Shown in pieces: positions 39,201-54,200 of a stretch of DNA of 64,000 nt; position 1 is the stretch's first letter, and each line of letters opens with the position of its first letter. Position numbers and translations under genes: made by a program. The notes under the pieces were generated by a model, which made no database searches, was not told where the DNA came from, and saw only the letters and a program-made list of their open reading frames with translations. The stretch is from Phenylobacterium soli (lineage in GTDB: Bacteria > Pseudomonadota > Alphaproteobacteria > Caulobacterales > Caulobacteraceae). The DNA lies in the NCBI RefSeq assembly GCF_003254475.1, contig NZ_QFYQ01000001.1, positions 1,178,001 to 1,242,000 of the forward strand. The letters are read 5' to 3'.

Positions 39201-42200
39201 CTCGTGGCTCCGCCGACGGCCCTCGGCGTCGTAGAGCCGACACCAGCCGCGATCCTGCAGCGTCCGCCAAAATCGATCCGGACCCGAGGCGCTGAGGTCG
39301 CCGACGGTAAAGGTCGGCGCCGACGCGACCCCCTCCGCCTGCAGAGCGCAGAGCCAGTGGTGTCGGTCGAGTACAAACGTGCGCCCGCCGGGCCCGCGCA
39401 CGACCGGGACGGCCCGGCCGCTGATCAAGGCAGCCCGTTCGGCGGGGCTGGCTTGCCGATAGCGCCAACGCTTGTGCGCGACCTCGCGAAAGCCGACCGC
39501 GAATTGGGTCGGATACAGGTCGGCGATCAAGACATCGCGGAGCAACGCCGGGCCCTCGGCAGAGGCCACCCGCGTGTCCCGGCGAACTGGCCAGGAGCGC
39601 CGGGCGTCATCCGACGGCCGATCGCAGCTTTCGCGAGGGCGGGCGCAGGTCAAGAGGTGGCGTCCGGACGGGCTTGGGCGTCCCGCCGCCGGGACAGGCG
39701 CGGGATGACTGCCGGCGTCGAACGCATATAGGCCCGATAGCCGTCCCCGAAGGCGGCCAGCGAATCCCGCTCCTCAGCCTTGCCGAGCCGCCAGTACATG
39801 AACACCAGGATGGGGAAGAGCGCCAAGGTGATCAGCGTCGGCCACTGCAACAGGAAGCCGAACATGATCACCACGAAGGCCACGTATTGTGGGTGACGGA
39901 TCCTGGCGTAGGGGCCGGTGTCCGCCAGCCGATGTTCCTTCTGCGCCCGATAGAGCGGCGGCCACGATGCCGCCAACAGCCAGAATCCGCCGCCGATGAG
40001 GATGTCGCTCAGGATGTGAAACGGCCCGAAGTGGGGGTTGGCGCGCCAGCCGATCATCTCTTCGAGCAGGTGGCCGGAATCGTGGGTGAGCCAGTTGACC
40101 CCCGGAAAGTAGCGCTGCAGCCAGGGCAGCGTCAGATAGATGGTCAGCGGAAAGCCGTACATCTCGGTGAACAGCGCCACCAGGAAGCCGCTGAAGGCGC
40201 CGAAGGAGCGCCAATCCCGCTGGCTCTGCGGCTTGAAGAAGCTGAGCGCGAAGAAGATGAACAGCACCGAGTTCAGGATCACCAGCGACCAGAGGCCGTA
40301 GGCGGACGATGACGAGTGGGACATGCGATCCTCGCGCGTGTTTCGAAGAGATTCGAAGAGAGACGCGGGACTGACGCTCCGCGATCGGGCGAACCGCATC
40401 GAACCGGCCCGATCCCCTCATGACGCGCCCATCGCGCCGACATTACGCCAGTGGGGCCGCCGGCCCCTCGATCGACGGTTCATCTCAATGGCTGAACAGC
40501 ACCGCTGTCGAGGCCCGCGCCAACAGCGCCCAGGCAAAGCCTCTAGCCCCCATTCCTGCAAGCGGGTGTGGCCATAGCCGGCGGCCACGGTCAGGTCCGC
40601 CTCTTGCCGCCCGGCGATGTCCAGCAGGCGATCAGCCGCCGCGGCGGCCTTCGCCTCGACCGCGACACTCGTCCGGCGCGTGACGCGGCGCCGACGCCGG
40701 TCAGGCGGGCGTCGAACGGGTTGGCGAGGTCCACGGCCAGCGCCAGGCGGGCGTCCGCCGCTTCATCCGCCTCGACGTGCACGAGAAGGGTCGCATAGGT
40801 CACGGAAGAGCCCCTTGATCCATCGCTCGGCGGTTGCCGACCCGAAGACTCCCCGGTGTGGTCCTGGCCACGCCCTCAAACGGGGGGCTCGGAGCGCCGA
40901 GCTTGCCCTAACGATGCGCCCCCGCGCGGATGATGACGGGGCCTCCCGGTCCGGGCTTTGCGGCCGGCGGCCCTGGCGCATGAGGCCGCGTCCTGTCAGC
41001 GGGCCACGACCGCGTTCGGAAGACTGGCCGCGCCTGTAATCGGAGGTCGCGGCCTGCGTCCGTAGGAATGTGGATATCCGGGCCCGAAACGACGACCTCA
41101 CACCGCGGCCGCGCCTGGTCGCGGAGCCGCGCCCGGATACAGGCGGCGGGCTGCGGCGGTTGCTCCGAGGCGGACTTCGGTGGGGGCCCGCCAGGTGGCG
41201 GCCTCCGTGGGACAGCGGCGAGCCGATTCGGGCGGAGCTGTTCAGCGTCGAACGTCTGGAAGCTCATGCGAAAAGCCTTGCGGCGGCTCAGGCGACCACC
41301 CCCCGGCGGATCGTGGGCCACGGCTTCGCCGCGCGCCTGGCCGACAACGAACGTGAGCTGCTCGACGCCTATCGCACCACCCTGCGGGCGGCCCAGGCGG
41401 GTGCAGCCATACCGCCGGCGGCCGAGTGGCTGCTGGACAACTTCCACTTGGTGGAGCGGCAGGTACGGGAGATTCGCACGGACCTGCCGCCGGGGTTCTA
41501 CCGCGAGCTGCCCAAGCTGGCGTCCGGGCCGCTCGAGGGCTACCCGCGCATCTTCGGGGCCGCCTGGGCCTACGTCGCCCACACCGACAGCCGCTTCGAC
41601 GCCGAGATGCTGCGCCGGTACCTGCGCGCCTACCAGGAGGTCCAGCCGCTGACCATCGGCGAGCTCTGGGCGGTCCCGATCACCTTGCGCATCCTGCTGA
41701 TCGAAAACCTGCGCCGCCTCGCCGAGGCCATTGAAAGGAGCCAGGACGCCCGCCGTCAGGCCGACCAACTCGCCGACCGCCTTCTCGGCGTGAGCGAGAC
41801 GGCCGCGGAACCGCCCGAGACGGTGCTGGCGACCTGGCAGGGCCGGCCGCTGGCGCGCGCCTTCGTGGCGCAGCTGGTCCATCGGCTGCGCGACCAGGAC
41901 TCCTGCATCGCGCCGGCGCTGACCTGGCTCGACGAATGCCTGGCGACGCAAGGCGACACGGCGCACGCCATCGTCCAGGCGGAACAGGAGAGCCAGGTCG
42001 CCGCGACCGCGACGGTGCGCAACGTCATCACCAGCGTGCGGCTGATCTCGGACGTCGACTGGATAGACCTGTTCGAACAGGTCAGCCCGGTCGATGCGCT
42101 GCTGAATGCAGGCAGCAGCTTCCGGGACCTGGATTTTGCGACGCGCAATCTCTACCGCAGCGCCATCGAGGAACTGGCTCGGCAATCCGGCCGCACGGAG

Positions 42201-45200
42201 CTCGACATCGGCAGGCGCGCGCTCGCCCTCGCCGAGGCGGGAAACCGGGCCCACGGCCCCGAGGACGGACGGGCCGATCCCGGGTACTATCTTCTGTCCT
42301 CCGGCCGGCCGGCATTTGAGGCGGACATTGGCTACCGACCCGCCTTGCCGGCGTGGCCCGAGCGCCTGGGGCGGGCCTTGGGGCTTCGCGGCTACGGCGC
42401 CGGCATCGTCGGCGCGGCGGCCGGCTTCCTCGCACTTCCGCTCCTCGGCCTTGCGGCCCTGGGCGTTGGCGACGCCTGGCTCGGCCTGCTCGCGGTCTTG
42501 GGGGCGATCCCGGCGCTGGACGCGGCGGTCGCCCTGGCGAACTGCGCGGTCACGCACAGCTGCCGCCCGACCCCGTTGCCCGCGCTGGAGCTACAGGGCG
42601 GCGTGCCGTCGTCGCTGCAGACCATGGTGGCCGTGCCCATGCTCCTGACCAGCCACGAGGCGATCGCCGAGCAAATCGAGGGCCTGGAGATCCACTCCCT
42701 GGCCAGCCCGGAGGGAGAGATCTACTTCGCGCTCCTATCGGACTGGGCCGACGCGGCGACCGAACGGGTCGAGGGCGACGACGCGCTGCTGGCCGCCGCC
42801 GTCGCCGGAATTGCGGCGCTGAACGGCAAGTACGGGCCAGGCCCCGCGGGCGCCCGGTTCCGGCTGCTGCATCGGCGGCGGGTTTGGACGGAGAGCGAAG
42901 GGCGCTGGATCGGCTGGGAGCGCAAGCGCGGCAAGCTGCAGGAGCTCAACCGGCTGCTGCGCGGGGACGGCGACACGACCTTCGAGGCCTTGGGCGGTCA
43001 CCCGCCCGCCGTCCCCACCGACGTCCGCTATGTCGTCACGCTGGATGCGGACACCAAGCTGCCGCGCGAGACGGTGCGGCGGCTGATCGGCAAGATGGCC
43101 CATCCGCTGAACCGGCCGCGCTTCGACCCCGCCTGCAGCCGGGTGGTCGAGGGGTTCGGCGTGCTGCAGCCCCGCGTCACGCCGTCGCTGGCCACGTCGG
43201 ACGCGGGGACCCGCTTCCAGCGCATCTTTTCCGGCCCGGGGCGGCATCGATCCCTACGCCGCCGCCGTCTCCGACGTCTATCAGGACCTGCTCGGCGAAG
43301 GCTCCTACGCCGGCAAGGGCATCTATCACGTCGATGCGTTCGAGGCGGCGCTGGCCGGCCGCGTGCCGGAGTCGGCCCTCCTGAGCCACGACTTGTTCGA
43401 AGGGGTGTTCGCCCGCGCCGGGCTCGTCTCCGACGTCGAGGTCGTGGAAGAGTATCCGGCCCGCTACGACGTCGCGGCCCTGCGCCACCATCGCTGGGCT
43501 CGAGGCGACTGGCAGCTGCTGCCGTGGATTCTCGGCCGATCCGGCGTGGCCGCGCGCGTGCCGACGGCCGGCCGGTGGAAGATGCTGGACAACCTGCGCC
43601 GCACCCTGAACGCGCCGGCCGGGGTGTTCGCGCTCTTGGCCGGCTGGACTCTGCCCCTCGGCGCAGCCTCGGTGTGGACAGGGTTTGTCATCGTCGCGCT
43701 CGCCGCGCCGTCCATCATCCCGGTGATCGGCCAATTTCCGTTCCGGCGCGGCGGACCCCGGCCGCGCGGCCGGCTCGCGGCTTGGGGCGCGGACCTGCGC
43801 CTGGCGCTTCTCCGATCCGCGCTGACGGTGGTGTTCCTGGCGCACCAGGCCTGGCTGATGGGCGATGCGGTGGTCCGCACCCTGTGGCGGCTGCTGGTCA
43901 GCCGGCGCAACCTGCTCCAGTGGACCCCGGCGGCGCAGTTGGCCGACGGCCGCCACCTTGAGCTACCGAGCTTCTATCGGCGGATGGCCGGCGCGCTGGT
44001 CCTCGCCGCGGCGGCGCTCGCCTGGACCATCTGGCGGAGCACTTGGCCGCTCGCCGGGCTGGTCTCCGGTCTCTGGATCGCCTCGCCGGCCGGCGCCCTG
44101 TGGCTGAGCCTGCCCCGTCCGGTCCGCGCCCGCGCGGCGGTCGCCGATGCGGACACCCAGGCCTTGCGCCGGATCGCCCGGCGCACCTGGCGCTACTTCG
44201 AGGTCCACGTAACGCCTCAGGACCATATGCTGCCGCCGGACAACTTCCAGGAGGATCCTGCTCCGGCGCTGGCGCACCGGACGTCACCGACAAATCTCGG
44301 CCTCTACCTGCTCTCGGTGGTGAGCGCCCGCGACTTCGGCTGGATCGGGACCCTGGAGGCGGTCGAACGGCTCGAGGCGACGCTGGCGACCATGGGCCGG
44401 CTCGCCCGCTTCCGAGGCCATTTTTACAACTGGTACGACACGACCGATCTGCGCCCGCTCGATCCGCAGTATGTCTCCTCGGTCGACAGCGGCAATCTCG
44501 CCGGCCACCTTATCGCGCTGGCGAATGCATGCCGGGAATGGGGCGCCGGCTTGCGACCGAGCCCGCGCGCGCGGCTCTGCGGCGTGGAGGACGTCCTGAC
44601 GCTGGCGCAGGAGACGGCCGAGGCGTTGCAGGGCGACGGGGGCGTTCCAGCCGAGCCTTGGCGGCAGATCGAGGAGACGTTGGCGAAGCTCATGGCGAGC
44701 GTCCGGGCGCCGGCCGCAGCAGCCGACCTCGACGCCCGGCAGATCGCCGACGTTGCGGCGCTGGCCGACGCCCTGGCGGCTCATCTCCAAGGCCTCGCGG
44801 TCGAACCGCGCGACGCGGCGCGCGCGGAGCTGCTCTACTGGGTCGGGGCGGCGCGCGATTCGCTGGCCAGCCACCATCGGGACCTCGACGCCCGCATCGA
44901 GGGGCCGATCGCGAAGCGGCTCGCCGCCTTGGAGGCGGCGGCCCGCGCGATGGCCTTGGAGATGGATTTCAGCTTCCTGCTCGACCCGGACCGCAAGCTG
45001 CTGTCCATCGGCTATCGTCCGGCCGAAAGCGAGCGGGACGAGAACTGCTACGACCTGCTCGCCTCCGAAGCCCGGCTGGCCAGTTTCGTGGCGATCGCCA
45101 AGGGGGACGTCCCGGCCCGCCACTGGTTCCACCTCGGTCATGCGGTCACCGCCTTGCCAAACGGCGCGGCGCTGATCTCCTGGTCGGGCTCGATGTTCGA

Positions 45201-48200
45201 GTACCTGATGCCCGAGTTGGTGATGCGCACGCCGCCCGGGAGCCTGCTGGACCGCACCAACCACGCCGTGGTCCGGCGCCAGATCGCCTACGGCGCGGGC
45301 CTGGGCGCACCCTGGGGCGTCTCGGAATCGGCGTTCAACGCCCGCGACCTGGAGCTGACCTATCAATACTCCAACTTCGGCGTGCCGGGCCTGGGGCTCA
45401 AGCGCGGCCTCGGCGACAATGCGGTCATCGCCCCCTACGCCACGGCGCTGGCGGCGATGCTGGAGCCCAAAGCCGCCGTCCGCAACTTCGCCCGGCTCGC
45501 CGGGCTCGGCGCCCAGGGCCGCTACGGCTACTACGAGGCCTTGGACTACACGCCGGCGCGGGTTCCCGACGGCAAGGCGCCGGCGATCGTGCGCGCCTTC
45601 ATGGCCCACCACCAGGGCATGACGATCGTCGCTCTCGCCGACACGGTGCTGGACGGCCTCATGCGCGCGCGGTTCCACGCCGAGCCCATGGTGCAGGCCA
45701 CCGAGCTCCTGCTGCAGGAGCGCATGCCGCGCGAGGTCGCCGCCCCGCCACAATGGAGCGCCGATGGAACGGCCCCGGTCCGCCTTCACCAGATCGCCCC
45801 GCCGGTCGGGCGGCGGCTCGCCAGCCCACACGGGCCGACGCCGGCGACGCATCTCCTGTCCAACTGCCGATACACGGCGATGCTGACGGTGGCCGGCGCG
45901 GGCTTCAGCCGCTGGCAGGGCCAGGCGGTCACGCGCTGGCGCGAGGACGCCACCTGCGACGATGCCGGCGTCTTCGTCTATCTCAGGGATGTCCGGAGCG
46001 GGGCGGTCTGGTCTGCCGGCCTGCAGCCGACCAGGGCGGAGGCCGAGGCCTACGAGGTCGTGCTGAACGAGGACCGCGCCGAGATTACGCGCCGCGACGG
46101 TGATCTGACGACCGTGTTGGACGTGTTGGTCTCGGCCGAGGACGACGCCGAGGTGCGGCGCGTGTCTATCACCAACGCCGGCGAGGCGGCCCGGGAGATC
46201 GAGATCACCTCCTACGTGGAGCTCGCGCTCGCGCCGGCCGCGGCGGATCTGGCCCATCCGGCCTTTTCCAAGCTCTTCGTCGAGACCGAGTTCGTCGCCG
46301 GGACGAACGCCTTGCTGGCCCATCGCCGCCGCCGCGCGCCCGACGAGCCGCAGGTCTGGGCCGCTCACCCGGCGGTGCTCGAGGGCGAAGGCATGGGCAA
46401 GCTGGAGCTTGAGACGGATCGGATGCGGTTCGTCGGCCGCGGCCGCGACCTCAGCGCGCCCGCCGCCGTGGTCGAGGGCCGGCCGCTGACGGGATCGACC
46501 GGCGCGGTGCTCGATCCGATCTTCGCCCTACGCCGGCGGGTCAGGATCGCGCCCGGGGCGACGGTGCGCATCGCCTTCTGGACGATGGTCGCGGCGTCCC
46601 GCGAAGCCGTCCTGGATCTCGTCGACAAGCACCACGACGTGGCCGCCTACGATCGCGCCGCGGCGCTGGCCTGGACCCAGGCGCAGGTGCAACTTCGCCA
46701 TCTCGGGCTCAGTGCTGGCGAGGCGGGCCAGTTCCAGCGCCTGGCGGGCTACCTGATCTATGCGGCTCCGACGCTGCGGCCGCCGTCCGAGGTGATCGCG
46801 GCCGGGGCCGGCGCCCAGGCGGGCCTCTGGTCGCTCGGGATCTCCGGGGACCTGCCGATCGCCCTGCTGCGGATCAGCGATCCGGAACGCCTGGACGTCG
46901 CCCGCGACCTTCTGCGGGCCGCCGAGCTCTGGCGGTTGAAGGGGCTGGCCGTCGACGTCGTCGTCCTGAACGAGCGGTCGTCGTCCTACGTCCAGGACCT
47001 CCAGGCCGCCCTGGAAGACCTGGTGCGGACCAGCCGCCAGGAGCTTCCCGGCGAGGCGCCGCCCGGCGGGGTCTTCATCGTCCGCGCCGATCTCACGCCC
47101 GAGGCGACGCGGGCGCTCCTGATGTCGGTGGCGCGCGTCGTGCTCGTCGCCGAGCGCGGCGGGCTGATCGAGCAGCTCGATCGGATCCCGGAGGGACGCG
47201 GCGACGAGGGGGTCGCGCCCTGGAGAGTGGCCGACCGCGCCGCACCGTTTCCGCCCCCGAGGCCGCCGGCCCTCGAATTCTTCAACGGCCTCGGCGGCTT
47301 CGCCGAGGGCGGGCGGGAATATGTGACGGTGCTTGGGCCGGGCCAGACGACGCCGGCCCCTTGGATCAATGTGGTCGCCAATCCCCGGTTCGGGTTCCAG
47401 GTTTCCGCCGAGGGCTCCGGCTATGTCTGGTCGGGATCGAGCCGCGAACATCAGCTGACGCCCTGGTCCAACGACCCGGTGACGGACCGCCCCGGCCACG
47501 CGCTCTATCTGCGCGACGAGGACACCGGCGAGGTCTTCAGCCCGACCGCCACACCGATCCGGGACGAGGGGGCTACCTACCTGGCGCGGCACGGCTTCGG
47601 CTATAGCCGCTTCGAGGCCTCGCTCCGCGGGCTCGACCTGAGCCTTCTGGAATACGCGCCGCTGGCCGATCCGGTGAAGATTTCGCGCCTTCGGATCCAC
47701 AACACATCGCCTCATCGCCGACGGCTTTCGGCGACGGCCTATGTGGAGTGGGTGCTCGGTCCGTCCCGTGCGCGGGCTGCGCCGTTCACGGTGACCGAGA
47801 TGGACGCCCATACGGGCGCCTTGTTCGCCCGCAACCGATGGGCGGCCGATTTCGCCGCGCGCGTCGCCTTCCTCGACCTGGGGGGGCGGCAGACCGCCTG
47901 GACCGGCGACCGGCGCGAATTCCTCGGCCGCAACGGAACGCTCGCTCAGCCGGAGGCGCTTTTCGCGACTACGCCCCTCTCCGCGCGCGTGGGCGCTGGG
48001 CTCGATCCCTGCGGCGTGCTGCAGAGCACGATCGAGCTCGAGCCGGGCGAGACCGCGGACGTGGTGGTTGTGCTCGGCGAGGCCGAGAACGAGGTGGAGG
48101 CCCGCCGCCTGGTCGCGCGATACCGCGCCGCCGACCTCGATGCGGTCCTGGAGGAGGTCCGAGGGTTCTGGGCGGACCTGCTCGGCAAGGTCCAGATCGA

Positions 48201-51200
48201 GACGCCGGACCGCGCCCTCGACGTGATGGCCAACGGCTGGCTGCTCTATCAGACCCTGGCCTGCCGGCTGTGGGCGCGCTCGGCGTTCTATCAGGCCAGC
48301 GGCGCCTATGGGTTCCGCGACCAACTGCAGGACGCCATGGCGCTGGCGTCGGTGTGGCCTGCGCTGACGCGCGAGCATCTGCTGCGGGCGGCGGGCCGGC
48401 AGTTCCCGGAGGGCGACGTCCAGCACTGGTGGCTGCCGCACACTGGCCAAGGGGTCCGCACCCGGATCTCCGACGACCGGCTGTGGCTCGCCCATTGCGC
48501 TGCGCACTATGTGCGCGTCACGGCCGACGACGCCGTGCTCGACGAGGCCGTTCCCTTTCTGGAAGGGCCGAGCCTGGCCGAGCAAGAGCACGAGGCCTTC
48601 TTCCAGCCCAGGACAGCAGATGAGGCTGCCAGCCTCTACGAACATTGCGCCCGGGCGCTGGACGCCAGCCTGACGCTCGGCCGGCATGGCCTGCCGCTGA
48701 TCGGCGCCGGCGACTGGAACGACGGCATGAACCGGGTCGGTCGGGGCGGCCAGGGCGAGAGTGTCTGGCTGGGCTGGTTCCTGCATGCGACGCTCTCGGC
48801 TTTCGTTCCGTTGGCGAAGGTCCGCGGCGACCGCACGAGGGCCCAGTCCTGGGCGGCCGCCCTGAGCGTGCTCGGCGAGTCGCTCGAGCGCGAGGCCTGG
48901 GACGGGGACTGGTATCGGCGCGCCTGGTTCGACGACGGAACGCCGCTGGGATCGGCGAGCAACGATGAGTGTCGGATCGACTCCGTCGCCCAGTCCTGGG
49001 CGGTGCTTTCCGGAGCCGCGGACCCCGCGCGCGCCGCGCGCGCCATGGCCGCTGTGGAACGGGAGCTGATCTCGCCCGAAACCGGGCTCGCCCTGCTGTT
49101 CGCCCCGCCCTTCGACCAGACTGCCCGCGATCCCGGCTACATCAAGGGCTACCCGCCGGGTGTCCGCGAGAATGGCGGTCAGTACACCCATGCCGCGCTC
49201 TGGGCGGCGATCGCCTTCGCCAAGTTGGGCGAGGGCGACAAGGCCGCCGATCTGCTCGCCCTGCTCAATCCGATCAATCACGCGCGCACCCGCGCGGAAG
49301 CGCATCGCTACAAGGTCGAGCCCTATGTGGTCGCCGCGGACGTCTATTCGCTGCCGCCGCACGTGGGGCGGGGCGGCTGGACCTGGTATACAGGCGCCGC
49401 CGGTTGGATGCAGCGGGCGATCCTGGAGCATCTCCTAGGCCTCAGGCGCGAGGGCGAGGGCTTGCTGATCGATCCCTGCATTCCCAAGGCGTGGCCGGGC
49501 TTCAAGGCCGTCTTCCATCACGGGACGACGCGCTACGAGATCGCCGTCGAGAACCCCGACGGCGTCTGCCGTGGCGTGGCGCACGCTGACTGCGACGGCG
49601 TCCCGATCGAGGGTCGACCGGTGCGGCTGCACCTGCTGCAGGATGGCCAAGGTCATCATGTTGCTGTTCGCCTCGGCCCCGCGCCGGCGCGGCAGATCGC
49701 CTAGAGGCGAGCGCAATGGCGGCGAACATCGATCCCAACGCCGGCCGCCCGGCCGGCCCGGAGAGCCTGGTGGATGTCCCGGGGCTGCTCAGCGCCTACC
49801 GGACCGGCGTCCCCGATCCGGGCGAGCCGTCGCAGCGGGTAGCGTTCGGCACCTCCGGCCACCGCGGCTCGGCCTTGCGGGGTTCGTTCAACGAAGACCA
49901 CATCCTAGCGATCGTCCAGGCCATCTGCCTGCATCGGCGCCGGTCGGGCATCGACGGGCCGCTGTTCCTCGGCCGGGACACCCACGCCCTCTCGGCGCCG
50001 GCGATGGCCACGGCGCTCGAGGTCCTGGCGGCCAGCCACGTCACGGTGATGATCGACGCGCGGGAGGGGTACACGCCCACTCCGGCGATCTCGCACGCCA
50101 TCCTGGGCTACAATCGGGGCCGGGAGCGGGGGCTCGCGGACGGCCTCATCCTGACGCCCTCGCACAATCCGCCGGCCGACGGCGGTATCAAGTACAACCC
50201 ACCCCACGGCGGGCCGGCCGATCCAGCCACGACCGGGTGGATCGAGAGGACCGCCAACCTTCTGCTGTCGATGGGTCTGAGGGACGTTCGCCGCATCCCT
50301 TACGAGCGGGCGCGAAACTCGTCCGACCTGCGCCGGCACGACTTCCGGTCGGCGTTTGTCGCCGACCTCCCGAACGTCGTCGACCTGGAGGCGATCAGGC
50401 GTTCGGGCGTGCGGCTCGGCATTGATCCCCTGGGCGGTGCGAGCCTCGACTACTGGGCGGCGATCATCGACCGCTACGGGATCGCCGCGAAGATCGTCGA
50501 CGAGTCCGTCGATCCCACCTTCGGCTTCATGACCCGGGACTGGGACGGCCAGATCCGGATGGATTGCTCCTCGCCCTACGCCATGGCGCGGCTCGTCGGC
50601 CTGCGCGACACCTTCGACGTGGCGGTCGGCAACGATCCGGATGCGGACCGCCATGGGATCGTCACCCGCTCGGATGGGCTGATGAACCCCAACCACTTCC
50701 TGGTCGCCGCCATCGCCTTCCTGTTCACCCATCGCCCCGGCTGGGGTCCAAGCAGCGCCATTGGCAAGACGATGGTGTCCAGCGCCGTGATCGACCGGGT
50801 GGCGGCCAAGCTCGGCCGCCGGCTCATCGAGACGCCGGTGGGCTTCCGGTGGTTCGTGGAGGGACTGCTCGGCGCATCCCTGGGATTCGCCGGCGAGGAG
50901 AGCGCCGGCGCGGCCTTCCTGCGGTTCGACGGCTCGGTCTGGACGACCGAGAAGGACGGGATTTCCCTCGGCCTGCTCGCCGCCGAGATCACCGCCAAGA
51001 CCGGCCGCGACCCGGGCGGCCTCTTCCGCGAGCTGGCGTCCGATCTCGGCGCCTCCGTCTACGAGCGCCTCGACGCGCCGGCGACGGCGGCCGACAAGGC
51101 GCGCCTTGCGATCCTCGCGGCCCGTCCGCCGGCGATCGTCGAGCTGGCGGGCGAGCCGGTGCTGGCGGTGGACGCCGTCGCACCGGGCAACGGCGCGCCG

Positions 51201-54200
51201 CTCGGCGGCCTTCGGGTGCGGGCGAAGAACGGCTGGTTTGCGGTCCGCCCTTCCGGCACCGAACCCCTCTACAAGATCTACGCGGAGAGCTTTCAGGGCC
51301 CTGAGCACCTGCGGCGCGTCCAGGCCGAGGCGCAGGCCCTGGTCGCCGGTTTTGATCCACCGCAAGGCGCACCCCGGTGATTTTGTTGTCGGTAAGATTT
51401 ACGAGCGCGTGGCGTCTCTAAGGCAAGACGCGCCCGCGAGGCGCCGCACAGGCCCCAGCCGGATGGAGGGCTGAGTCATGACGAACATCGAATGCGCGCC
51501 AGCCTGTTCCGCCCCGACCGAAGGCGTGATCACCTTTCAGGTGGTGAAGGAGCCCTACGGCTGGGCGATCCGCCAGGGCCGCCAGATGATGCGGCCGGCC
51601 TGGTGCAAGGCCTTCGCCGTTGAGGAGGCGCAGCGCATGGCGGACGCCCTGCGCCGGCACGGTGAACTGGCTGAGGTTTGGATCGAGGAATAAGACAAGG
51701 ATGCGTCACCCGCCTGACGCGCAACGCGCGGCCGGACAGCGCACCCTCGAACGATGACCGGCGATGTGCATGTGAGCCGTTGGGTGCTGGCTGTTGGGCT
51801 ACGGTTGAGGTTTGGATCAACATCGTCGGCGAACCGGTCGGACGGCCCCGCGGACGATGACTTGCATGAATTTGTGCGGCTTCGCCGACGCTGGCGCCGC
51901 AACGCCATCGCCCACGAGGGCTCGGCACGTGCTGTGCGGCGTCGACGCCTCGGCGGCGTGAGCGGCTCGCCGCTCGGCCGCATCGCAACGCCCCCTTTCT
52001 CGCGGCCGTGTTCACCGAACCTTACGGCGGCTAAGATCGCTGGCGCAGCTGAAGCGGTTGCCGCGGATGATTCGGTCGCAGGGGAACAGCGAGGCGCCTT
52101 GCGACGCGACGCCCCGCCAGACCTCGTCGCATCGCGGTATTGAGGCTTCAAGGTGCAGTGCCCGCCTCGTTGCGTCAGGGTGGTTCGGCAAACCGTTCTT
52201 GGCCTCTGGCCGTAGCTGTCGCCTCGAGGCTGCGCGGCGGCGTCGCGCACGTCGGCCCGCAAGTTCGCCTCAGTGGCTGAGCAGGACGGCCCGCGACCTC
52301 TGGGCCAGCAGCGCCTTGGTGAAGCCGCCGAACACCCACTCCTGCAGTCGCGCATGGCCGTAGGCGCCGGCGACGATAAGGTCTGGCCGTACGTCCTCGG
52401 CCAGTGCCAGTAGCTGGTCGGCCGCGCTGACGTCTTTCTCCTCGACGCTGATCTTGCTCGCCGCGCGGACGCCGTGGCGCTGGAGATAGGCCGTGACCCG
52501 AGCCAGCCGCGCCTCCGTCGCCCGTTCCTCGTCGTGCGGGCAAACCTCCGCCACGACCACGGCGTCGGCGACCTTCAGGATGGGTAGCGCATCGACTACG
52601 GCCCGACGGGCTTCGCGAACGTCTTTCCAGGCGACGAGGACCGTCTGCAGCTTGAGGTTCGTCATCTCCGGGGGCGCGATGAGCACGGGACGGCCCGCCG
52701 CCAGCACCAGGGCGGCGGGAACGACTGTCGACATGGACGAGCCGTCGTCGTGGACCCGGTGATTCATGACGATGAGATCCGCGCAGCAGGCCTCGGCGGC
52801 CGCCGCGGTCAAGGGAGGCTGCATCGCCTGGCGCCACTCTGAGCCCGCCTTGACGGCGCTCGTGGCGGCTTTGAACTTCGCCTCAGCCTGGCTCAGACGG
52901 GCCTCGATCTGGGCCTGTTCGAGCCCGATCACGACCCCCGTCGCGTAGCCCCCATCAAGAGGGTCTGTCATGACCGGAACTCGCCACATCTCCGCGGCGA
53001 CCCCGATGAGCGACGCGTCAAAGCGATTGGCAAGCGCGGTCGCCAGGGCAAGTCGCGCATCTGTGGCGGGGCGCGTGTCGACTGGCACGAGCAGGGTGAC
53101 GTAACTCATCGATTCCCTCATCCGGCGCTTGCGCATCGCGTGCGGACGCGCCCGGCTACGCTCGGCTGAAACAGACGCGGCTCGCTCAAAGGCCTTACAA
53201 TCGGCTAGGTGGCTTGCGGCGCCACCCAAGCGCCCGCCGCGATGAAACAGGGGACGCCGCGGCCAGCCGACAAGAACCCGATCGACGCCCCGAAGACCGC
53301 AGAGCGGTGCAGCCCGCAACTCTCCGCGATATGGAGATAGATGGCCCGCACGGCCTTGGTAGCGGCTTTCTTTAGCGGCTTGCTCAGCCTTCTTCGCTTC
53401 GTCCCGGCATTAGCTCTCGGGCGCGCCCTTTTCCTCGCCCAGGCCGGGGCGATCACCCGTGTTCCATCGCATGCGCCCGGTCGAAGTCTCCGGCTGGATC
53501 CGCGCCGCAGGCGACCTTCCCGACGACCCCGGCGGCGAAGCAAGGATCCGCTCGCGACGCGCACCTCAGACCGCGACGCGCGCCGAGAGGCCGAGGTGGT
53601 CAGAGAACGTCGCAGGCTCGCACCGGTAGTGCGTCACCGACAGTTCACCACCGATCACGATATGATCGTAATCCCGGCGGGGGCGCCAGGCGGGGAACGT
53701 CATCGGTGCGGCGCCCGAGAGCTGACCTCCCGTAGTCCGGCAGAAGGCCTCCAGCGGCGTGCTGCGCGCCCCGCAGTTGAAATCGCCCATGGCCGCCCAG
53801 GCGCGTGCGCCCCGCAAGGCCTGCGCCACATGGGCCAGCTGAAGCATCTGATCTGAGGCGCCGAGGCTGAGATGCAGGCAAGCGATCGTCAGCGAGCGCT
53901 CGCCCTCGACGTCGGCGACAAGGCAGCCCCGTCCGGCGAACCGCCCGGGAAGCTTCAAGTCCCGGACATGGGCCAGCGGCCAGTGGCTGAGAATGGCGTT
54001 GCCGTGCCGGGATATGCCCGGAATGGTCCGGTTCTCCTGGACGGCGACGTGCGCGTGTCTCGACTGCTGGGCGATCTCGTCCACCTGCGAACGATAGCCC
54101 GCCCGTCTTCCGCCGAGATCCACCTCCTGCAGACAGACGACGTCGTAGGGTGCAATCTCCCTGGCGATGTTCTGCAAGGTGGCCATCTTCGACGGCGCGT